Shown here: positions 56,984 through 64,000 of the stretch, in pieces | How the letters are laid out: each line of letters opens with the position of its first letter | How positions within the stretch are numbered: position 1 is the first letter of the stretch | Assembly: GCA_010405405.1 (NCBI GenBank) | Contig: MU004235.1 | Span: forward strand, 1,936,157 to 2,000,156 | From: Microthyrium microscopicum | Lineage: Eukaryota > Ascomycota > Dothideomycetes > Microthyriales > Microthyriaceae | DNA length: 64,000 bases | Direction of reading: 5' to 3' | Translations under genes and position numbers: made by a program | The notes under the pieces: generated by a model | Database searches by the model: none | What the model was told of the DNA's origin: nothing | Seen by the model: only the letters and a program-made list of their open reading frames with translations

Positions 56984-57627
56984 GAATGATAGTCAACAAT
57001 TCAGCTTGCAGTGGCGATATAGTACGACAGTCGCGACTCTGAAGAGGTAAATAGGAGGATACGACGGATGGATGTTGGATTGTGGTCAAGTTATAGGTTT
57101 AAGATCTCGTGGAGCTTTAAAGGCAAAAGATTCCAACATTCGCTGGTAGAGGTGATAGTCAAAATACAAAAGGCGACTAGTTTATTTCACTCTTTTTGAG
57201 GTCGTTAAAGTGACCAATCTAACCTCAAATTCCTGTTCGTGAGGTCATGGCTAATATGTCTTATCTATCTGCAAATGGGGTAAGACAAAGCGAGAATCGG
57301 GCTCATGAATGCTCGAAATTCAAGAAATAGATCGCATCCTCCGCAGAAATCATAATTGATAAGCAGATATGCAAATGGACTCCTTCCCAAAGGACTTGTT
57401 AGCAGATTGCAGTTCACGCTGGCCGTCACACTCAATATAATCATGATGTTTGTTTTGCCAAAGTATTTCATTTTATACCCATCGTGAAATTGAAAACATG
57501 TCTGGCTCTCAGGCGCAAGTACTATCTGAATTCAAGCTTTTGGTCGTCACCCCTTGGGCCTTCGCTTCCTCTAATATTAGACTGTCTCCTCTTCTTTCAA
57601 CAGAAAGGTGCCGATTCAAGTCGCATC

Positions 57628-58298
57628 TCAGTGAGAACCGGAGCCGTCATCAGCTGTATCCCGCTTTCGCTTCAAGCTCTTCTCGGATGCTCTCAAGTAA
57701 GGGCAGAGTAGACTACAAAATTTAGTCTGACAGAGCGGACAACCACGAGGCCATGCTGCTTCTGGCTTCTCCACTGGCAAGAGTCAGCATTATATAACAC
57801 CACCGTTATCATGTGGAGCTTTCACATACCTTTAGGTTCGGGTTCTGCTGGTGATCTATCGAAAGCCCGGTTGCATACTCTAGGGCGCGGATACGCGGAA
57901 CAACGATGAGCAGGCAAGACATGTCGTGCTCGATGATGAAGACGAACGAGACGAGCTGCTATCGGAAGTTGAAGGGCCGGGCGTTGGCGGCCAGGAGGTC
58001 CTCGACGGGAGCCCGTGCGTGTCGCGATCGGGAGCTGTCGTGGACGCAGCTGGTCGTGAATCATAGGTTGTTGAATCTTTGGAGGCGGAGCCTGCTGCAT
58101 ATCGGCGGATGGCTGTGCTGCTGGTGGCGGAGGAGGCTGCATCAAGGGGTTTTGGTTTTGGGATTGCGCGTTATACCAACGCCAAGTGGAAGACCAATGC
58201 ACGGGGTGTACTGGATCAGTACTCGTGTATACTGGAATTGGTTGACCTTGTGCGTGGTTATTGGAGCTATTAGTATTGTTTCCGTCGCTGTTGTTCAT
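57628..58298 (-). CDS. CPLCQ-module family protein, copy 12 (204 aa, Asn/Pro-rich body)
   Basis: Exons 58298-57830 and 57773-57628, with a phase-1 intron GTATGT...TGCCAG. The body is low complexity: an Asn/Ser run at the N-terminus, a Pro/Gln run (LMQPPPPPAAQPSADMQQ), then an Arg/Pro/His-rich stretch and RCSAYP. Exon 2 encodes VEKPEAAWPRGC, PLCQTKFCSLLCPYL and a short basic tail (EKSLKRKRD). The basic, disordered body suggests nucleic-acid or protein binding in the nucleus, as an inference only. Confidence 0.7.
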
Positions 58299-58806
58299 CG
58301 CTACAGTGTTGTGTCGCTACAACACAGGCAGGACTGAGATGCAACACACCAGGATCTGTTCGGAGACGATCTGATCGCCGTAGAACCTGATCGAGTGACT
58401 AATATGATGCGTCAAGAATCTCAGAAGGAGCAATTTAGACAATGATGCGGATGGGTCGTGTAGAATCAGGTTATGATACAGACGATGAAGCTAGGATTGT
58501 GATTTGGAGGTTCTTGAGGAGAGTACAAGTAAGAGAGTCGCATGGACAGCTGAAGTATAGAGATAAGCCACAGCCTTGATGTAGCAGTGACCTTATGTTT
58601 GAGGTGAAAATCAAAGCGCCTTTCTGATATAAGTCTAATCAGTTATCCAGATCCAACACCTCAAACTTCCTGCATTCGTCCACAGTTCTTCTGCGCGCCT
58701 TCAAATAGAGTTACAATAGTGCCAACATGGTTGTAGCCGCGGAAGAACAAGAAGTGGCCTTGAAGCAACAACGGATGGAGTCTAACCCGCAGAGAATTTC
58801 TGTCAT

Positions 58807-59316
58807 TTAGACATCCTCTGCCTGTTTCTTTTCCTTCTCCGCTGCCTTCAGGTAAGGGCACATTAGATGGCAGTATTTGTCCTGGCATAACGGGCAGTTT
58901 CGAGGCCATGGCTTGTCAACTGTTGCATCTGACCGCTTGTATCAACATAGACATCTTTAATACTCGAGTCTAAAGTACATACCCTTCAGTTCTGGAACCT
59001 CCTCTGCTGCTGTCACTATCCTACTCTGGAACATGTCGTAAAAGGAGCAAGGAAGAGTTATCTGGCCAGCCCGAACGCGTGCAATAATTTGCCAAAATTC
59101 GGGAGTGGTTGGACGGCGATAGCCTGTCGCGGTAACATACGCCTCTTCAGACAAATAAAACTGGAGGTCAAAGACTTCCCAGTACAGCAGTTGAATATCA
59201 TCCGGCGAGAAACCGGTGGGAGGTGGCCAAACTCCTTCGAACTTTTTTCGGATACCTCCTATGGCGACGTAGACAGGTTGGCTACGGCGATCATTGATGC
59301 TGCTAGTGCGTTGCAT
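58807..59316 (-). CDS. CPLCQ-module family protein, copy 13 (151 aa)
   Basis: Exons 59316-58983 and 58928-58807, with a phase-1 intron GTATGT...GGTCAG. The body of 111 residues is compact and mixed (KKFEGVWPPPTGFSPDDIQ, YWEVFDLQFYLSEEAY, TTPEFWQIIARVRAGQI). It lacks low complexity and looks like a folded domain. Exon 2 encodes ATVDKPWPRNC, PLCQDKYCHLMCPYL and KAAEKEKKQAEDV. The function is unknown. Confidence 0.73.
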
Positions 59317-60056
59317 TGTGTCGACTGATAGCAGAGACAGGCTCGTGTATTTTTGATTACAAGGTTAGGATGCTGTGAGAATTACGACTGGTGTGAGCCT
59401 ATTGGTTTATGATCGCAATGGAGCGGAAGCAGATCCTGATACAAAGTTTCGTTCGGGTTTTATAAGAGAAACCATCACACATCTTACAGCACCAGTTACA
59501 GCTTCCTGTATCGCTTAGTTTTGACATAAAGAGCAAATGGTCACGCCAATTCTGTTTCTAGCTATATCTTTAAAGGGAGCCATATCTTCAATAAGTTACA
59601 AGTGTCTTACTCAAATATATTATCAGATCATTCTTACATTTCGCAGTGATGACCTTTGTGGGCCAGGGGCCAATAGACAGAGGGAGAGAGAGATGCAGTA
59701 GGATATGTTCTTCAGCGTTGGGACGATTCATTCTTCACCGCTGATGTAACTGCGAGCATCGTCATGATTTTGCGAGATATGCGTTCTTAACTTTCTGCAT
59801 CGCCTGGTTTGCTTTCTTGGTCGCCGTTGTACAGGGGCCTACTTTAGTATATAACCTGATGTAAGTGTGGAATCGATATTTAAGATCACAAGACTTTTGC
59901 CATAACTGCATCTTGGCAAGATGAAAGTGATAAGAGTCAATGATAATGACAAGCTATATTGGGTCAGTAAGAGAGCATCAGCTCAAGATGTGGCGAATAT
60001 CTGTCTTGTATGTACTGAGAAGGCATAGTGCTCCACTACTGACCCATCCTCTGCGC
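59317..60056. other. Spacer within the CPLCQ array
   Basis: About 740 nt between copies 13 and 14. No module-like sequence is found on either strand. Should contain the promoter of copy 13. Confidence 0.4.
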
Positions 60057-60611
60057 TATAGTTTCTTCTTTTCCCCTTCGAAGTTTCCCGTTTTCCCCTT
60101 TCTCTTCAAAAGGCGGGCTTGACGAAGGTACACAGAAGCAGCAATGGTGATCTTCACAAAGGGTTCACCTGGCTGCGGCTTTAACTCCTCCACTCTAGCA
60201 CTTCTGTCACTATGGACTTGCCTTCACGACAAATGTAGATACCTATCCTTCTTCGTTTGGCTTCATGGTCGGGGGCTCGAGCTTGGGGTTCACTTGGAAA
60301 CTTCCATCTGGTAAAAAGACCCCATATGGCTTGAAAAGCTCCTTTACCAACTGAGACATGCTCGGTGCGTCAGAACATAAGAATGTGCCCACCGGGGGCA
60401 TGCGAAGAGGGGGAATAGGATGAACCCTCGCAGGCAAAGTCTTGCCGGGGTTGTTCTGCATATACACATGTTCGCAGGTGTTCCAGATTACCTGACATAT
60501 TTCAATATGTCTAGGCAGTACTACCCGTAATGGGGCAACCGCTGGTTGCTGAAACCGCTGTTGGTTTTGGCTGGGAGTTTGGCTTGAGTTTTGTGCTGGT
60601 AGAGCCGACAT
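60057..60611 (-). pseudogene. CPLCQ-family copy 14, degenerate module
   Basis: Exon 1 (60611-60243) encodes a Gln/Pro-rich body of 122 residues (SQNQQRFQQPAVAPLRVV, VIWNTCEHVYMQNN) that is fully open. Where the last exon is expected (60182-60123) the sequence reads KPQPGEPFVKITIAASVYLR and is followed by a Lys-rich tail ending EKKKL. KP-P and -VYLR match the borders of the module, but all four Cys are gone. The usual G|GT donor is also altered. It may be a decayed copy or a gene that has lost the module. The correspondence is by eye and tentative. Confidence 0.4.
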
Positions 60612-60673
60612 GTTCGCTGGTGTTGCAGTGTGGTCTGAAAGAGCTTTGCAAGAGATTTGCTCCAGAGACGACT

Positions 60674-60739
60674 GTCAATGTCAGTCCTTGGGTTCGAGAT
60701 GTAAATTGTCAATGTCGGTCCTTGGGTTCGAGATGTAAA
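60674..60739. repeat. Tandem duplication of a 33-bp unit
   Basis: Two nearly identical units (tgtcaatgtcagtccttggg then ttcgagatgtaaat), differing at one base, upstream of copy 14. Confidence 0.85.
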
Positions 60740-61191
60740 TTATATAAAGAACGTCGAGGATGAGATCTATTCTCAAGATGCTAAATACCCGAGTACTGTG
60801 AAGTTACCTACTGAGTTTCAGTGAATAGATATACCAAAAGCGGGTAGGTGGACAGGCTAGAAGAAACTGATGAGTGACCACATGAAGTCACTATTCCCGC
60901 TGGATATTTGGTGCGAAATGTTTGTTACTTTAATATTATAGATGAAGACAACATCTGAGGTAGATGAAATGCTTTGAAGAGAGGTACGTAAGCGCTAAGA
61001 AGGCGTTTCATGACTCTCATTTTTATTCCCGAATCCAGTAACGTTGACAAATGACTCGTGAGATCCTCTCATCAATCCCTTTTGTGTAGCTACCACGCTG
61101 AAGGACATTGACCTCAAACTCTGCGCCGTCTCATTTCTAGCTAGTAGCGACTAAGTATTCAAGTACGTTGCGTCGTTGTTCGAAGGCTCTG

Positions 61192-61579
61192 TTACTTGTG
61201 TTCGTCCTCCTCTTCGTCGACAGGTTCCAGCTCATCAATCTTTCTCTTCAGCTTAGCCTGTCTTTTGCCCTCAGCCTTAAGATACGGACACAGCAAGCTA
61301 CAAAAGCGATCTTGGCACAGAGGGCAACCGCGTGGCCAAGGCTTGTCCTCTAGGAAACATGGTTAGATCAAATTCTAATGCTTAATAGAAGGCAATTGCC
61401 TAGTACGCACCTTTCGGTTTTGATGGAATTTGGGAAAGAGACGGCTCGGGATTTCTGGACATGTCCGAAGGAAGTTCTGAGCAGACAGGGGCACGACGCG
61501 GTCTAACTCGGGCACGACGCCGGCTAACTCTAGGCGGAAGAACGGTACGTTTTCGAGCCGTCAATATAGTAAGGACCAT
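61192..61579 (-). CDS. CPLCQ-module family protein, copy 15 (108 aa)
   Basis: Exons 61579-61411 and 61349-61192, with a phase-1 intron GTGCGT...TCCTAG. The 56-residue body is very Arg-rich, with a short internal duplication (VSRRRARVRPRRAP). VCSELPSD follows and then SLSQIPSKPK. Exon 2 encodes EDKPWPRGC, PLCQDRFCSLLCPYL and a charged tail (KRQAKLKRKIDELEPV, DEEEDEHK). The basic body and acidic tail end are distinctive; nuclear location is possible. The function is unknown. Confidence 0.72.
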
Positions 61580-61969
61580 GTTGCCTGCAGACTGAAGTTT
61601 GGCGACTGAAGTTTGGGCGTATATTGTTGTTGAGGGTGTGAACTTTGCTGTGCAGGGCGGTGAGCTTTATAATCGCAGCTCAATGTGGGAAGCGGAACTT
61701 GGAAAGGCGATGTTCGAGAGATGATGTTGGAGAAGCGAGGTCAAAGACATCAAAGACATCAAGCGCTCCCGTTTATATAAATACTAGGTTGAGCCAATGG
61801 AAGCGGCCCATAATTCAAGTTACAGCAGTAAGCTACCTACCTTCCCGTTAGCATGATTGACGCTCACTGATGCACCTCTTTGGACTTTTATGCCCGCTTA
61901 TTGGCCGACTGGCCCTTCTTTACCTTCACCTGCTTGTTTGACGCCACCTCTTTAATTGTAAAAGCCCGC

Positions 61970-62368
61970 TTATTTGAGGTTTTGCGTTTGATTCCTTTTG
62001 TTGTTCTTTGTCACTGTCGCCTTCTTCTTCTGCTCAGCCCTTAGATATGGGCAGAGCAAATGGCAACAGTGGTCCTGGCAGGGAGGACAGTTTCGCGGCC
62101 ATGGCTAGGCTTAGACTCTGCCTCTGGCTAAACAATGATGAGATGCGATTCATTGACACAGGGACTAGTACTTACTCTCTGGCTCCATGGAGTACGAAGA
62201 TCTTGCCAGAAGTGACTCGGCCCAATCCATAGGCTCTTCAGAACAGAGCGGCACAGGAGGAGGTGGCATTAACCCTGTATTTTGGAAGAGGACAAGGTAG
62301 TTCAAGTGGCTGTTGGCTGAGGTTGTCATATAACTCTGGGGTGTTGAGACATCCTCACAGCTGCTCAT
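61970..62368 (-). pseudogene. CPLCQ-family copy 16, module out of frame
   Basis: Exon 1 from 62368 (MSSCEDVSTPQSYMTTS) has an intact GTAAGT donor. The module segment reads PWPRNCPPCQ (Leu replaced by Pro), then DHCCHLLCPYL and a Lys/Asn tail ending NQTQNLK, at 62105-61970. No acceptor joins the two in frame. Extra bases (TAG) sit just before the module, and the alternative acceptor TTTAG runs into TAA. Four Cys positions persist, so the loss is recent or the splice model is wrong. Confidence 0.55.
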
Positions 62369-62879
62369 GATGGCGAAAATATCGCCTTACCTGTTGTTTA
62401 GTCCAGCGAAAGCTTTTATATAGCTCAGAATAGACAAAAGAAATTGCAAAAGCGAGCAGTCTAGTGATGCTTGGCGATTTGAAGTTTCTACATCTAAAAT
62501 AAAGGTAGACAGAATAGATGGCCCGCTCATTTTGATTGTGATGGAACATCACTCATGGGGATTGGATATTCAGAGACACGATGCACTTGAACATTTCAAA
62601 TTTGACGACTCTAGTTAATGTTATACCCCCTTGGTAGGAATCAAAGGCTCTTCTGTTTTCAACGGACAATGATATCTTATAAGGTACAACGGGTTACGCC
62701 AATTGATTTATACAACGCACCAAGGGCTACCCAGCAATCATTGCCATTCAGTTCTCCACTCAAAGCGTCGTCCCCTTCTGTTTTGATTTCCAGCCCAAAC
62801 ATAATTGATGCCAACAATTCAGACTTCCATCACCCCCAAATCATTGTGTCAGCTCAGTTTTACAGCTGATCATGATGGT

Positions 62880-63140
62880 CTAGTTGTCCTCCACATCCGC
62901 TTGCTGCGTCTCTTCTTCTTTCACCTTCTTTTCCGCTTGTTTCTTTTCATCTTCTCTCTTTTCCTCTTGTTCTTTGTTCTTCTCGTTCGCAAGCTTTTCT
63001 TCCTCCTCTTTCTTCTTGTTCGCCGCTCTGAGGTATGGGCAGAGGAGGTGGCAGTAACGGTCTTGACATAGTGGACAGTTTCGCGGCCAGGGCTTGTCTT
63101 GTCTTGGTGGGCTCTTTTCTTCGCTCCTGGAGGACGACAT
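62880..63140 (-). CDS. CPLCQ-module family protein, copy 17 (86 aa, intronless)
   Basis: Shortest member, in one exon. It has 16 leader residues (SSSRSEEKSPPRQD), then KPWPRNC, PLCQDRYCHLLCPYL and a 45-residue Lys/Glu helix (KKKEEEEKLANEKNKEQEE) ending DVEDN. The intron present in all other copies is absent, so it is essentially module plus tail. That either reduces the family to its minimal unit or reflects loss of the body exon. It is useful as the smallest natural version of the module. Confidence 0.7.
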   Translation of the reverse strand: MSSSRSEEKSPPRQDKPWPRNCPLCQDRYCHLLCPYLRAANKKKEEEEKLANEKNKEQEEKREDEKKQAEKKVKEEETQQADVEDN

Positions 63141-63636
63141 CTTGAGCTTTGCACTGGCTGCTGTGTGTTCGATGTAAAGGTATGGTTGCTATGGACAGGA
63201 AAAGGTAAGTGGCGGAAAAGAGGATAAAAGGCCTTAAAGCTTAGTAACAATTCCGAGTCTGGAACCTTATGCAGCTTTTTCGATAGTTAATCAGGGACTC
63301 GGATTTCAAGAGCGGCAGAGTAATTCCTCCTGTTAAATACATCTGTAGCTCAAGATTCCATTTCCCTTAATTGCTACTTTTGAATACTACCTCTCTCGTG
63401 ACTTGTTCCTTCGCTTGCTATATATCTGTCATAGATCAGGATATTTAGAACATTCAAGGTCAAATCAGGGAGCTCCCTAATATAGAGACTAGAACCTTCA
63501 AAGCGAGAAAGTATAGATATAGAAAATCAGTAAGCATTCAAAGCTAACTTCATCACTTGATTCTGTTTAGCGACCACGGGCTCTACACAATAACTTTCAA
63601 TTTCCATGCAGCAAAGAGTATCTCACATCTCGAACT
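63141..63636. other. Spacer between copies 17 and 18
   Basis: About 500 nt with no module sequence or other recognised feature. Holds the promoter of copy 17. Confidence 0.4.
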
Positions 63637-64000
63637 CTAGGCCTTCTTAGCCTCTTCAGCTGCTGCCTCAACCTCGTTTTCGAGCACAGTCTTCTCCAAC
63701 AAGTCAGTGACTTCTTCCACCTTGGCCTTCTCCTCCAACTGAGCCTTCTTTGCGGCCTTCTTTGCAGCCTTCTTTGCGTACTTCTTTGCCTTCTTCACAT
63801 TCTCCGGTTTCTTCGCATTCTCGGCCTTCAAGTAGGGACACAAGACATGGCAGACCCGATCCTGGCAGAGCGGGCAATTACGCGGCCATGGCTCTATATT
63901 CGCAGGATGATTAGTCTGTGCTTGATTATTCCAGAGGATCATGATTCTTACTTTCGGGGTTGTTCGTGTCTTGAGCATCAATTTGCTCTTCCTCGGACTC
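63637..64000 (-). CDS. CPLCQ-module family protein, copy 18, C-terminal part (runs off right edge)
   Basis: The last exon 63893-63637 and the end of an upstream exon (>64000-63952, acidic ESEEEQIDAQDTNNPE) join across a phase-1 intron GTAAGA...TATAG. The module reads KPWPRNC, PLCQDRVCHVLCPYL. The 60-residue tail has Lys/Ala repeats (KKAKKYAKKAAKKAAKKAQ) and then an acidic helix. The array continues beyond the window. Confidence 0.72.
   Translation of the reverse strand, partial: SPRKSKLMLKTRTTPKVRIMILWNNQAQTNHPANIEPWPRNCPLCQDRVCHVLCPYLKAENAKKPENVKKAKKYAKKAAKKAAKKAQLEEKAKVEEVTDLLEKTVLENEVEAAAEEAKKA

Noticed and set aside
60674-60763. tRNA-like B box (gggttcgaga)
   Set aside because: No A box at a suitable distance and no cloverleaf; the sequence is a short tandem duplication.
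44368-63893. RING finger or classical zinc-finger identity for the CPLCQ module
   Set aside because: Only four Cys within 13 residues, no second set of ligands and no His. Spacing does not match RING, C2H2 or CCHC patterns.

Overview
The window is nuclear DNA of a filamentous ascomycete (Pezizomycotina). Coding genes are split by 45-110 nt introns with GTAAGT-like donors, CTAAC-like branch sites and YAG acceptors. The gene set is typical of the group: a Zn2Cys6 regulator, a GH7 endoglucanase, a GH72 glucanosyltransferase, a sugar porter, F-box and 2EXR-like proteins, TIM23, PRP39 and MND1. A Leotiomycetes-type genome would fit, but that is only an impression. All exon joins below were made by eye from splice signals and frame continuity.

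Layout. 0-1 kb: 5' part of a Zn2Cys6 transcription factor leaving the left edge. 1.7-2.9 kb: a Gln-rich unknown protein. 4.0-7.6 kb: two tandem paralogues of an unknown family. 8.2-17.0 kb: six tandem minus-strand members of a family whose N-terminus looks like the fungal 2EXR/F-box-like module, three intact and three decayed. 17.4-20.0 kb: PRP39, whose reading frame continues past an in-frame TAG. 20.9-21.9 kb: a metallophosphoesterase with related repeats on both sides. 22.5-23.9 kb: GH7. 25.3-26.8 kb: GH72. 27.9-29.8 kb: an F-box-like protein with a minisatellite at its 5' end. 30.8-31.7 kb: TIM23. 33.6-34.8 kb: a secreted Pro-rich protein. 35.0-35.7 kb: MND1. 36 kb: an unknown protein. 37.0-39.1 kb: an eight-exon sugar transporter. 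39.1-42.4 kb: an AT-rich gene-poor stretch with a non-autonomous DNA transposon. 42.4-43.1 kb: an F-box protein with Cys pairs.

The most unusual part is 43.7-64.0 kb. About 18 genes and gene remnants, all on the minus strand and spaced about 1 kb apart, share one short C-terminal Cys module: WPRxCPLCQ, then C-x3-CP[YC][LM], followed by a charged tail. I do not recognise this module as a named domain. In nearly every copy it sits on its own last exon behind a phase-1 intron. The first exons differ strongly in length and sequence, and only some retain a common helix and a 'DR..P..VNTxGYxC' segment. At least five copies are clearly broken and two or three more are faint relics, so this is an actively turning-over tandem family. 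The array runs off the right edge. Its function cannot be told from sequence. The proteins lack obvious signal peptides and look intracellular.
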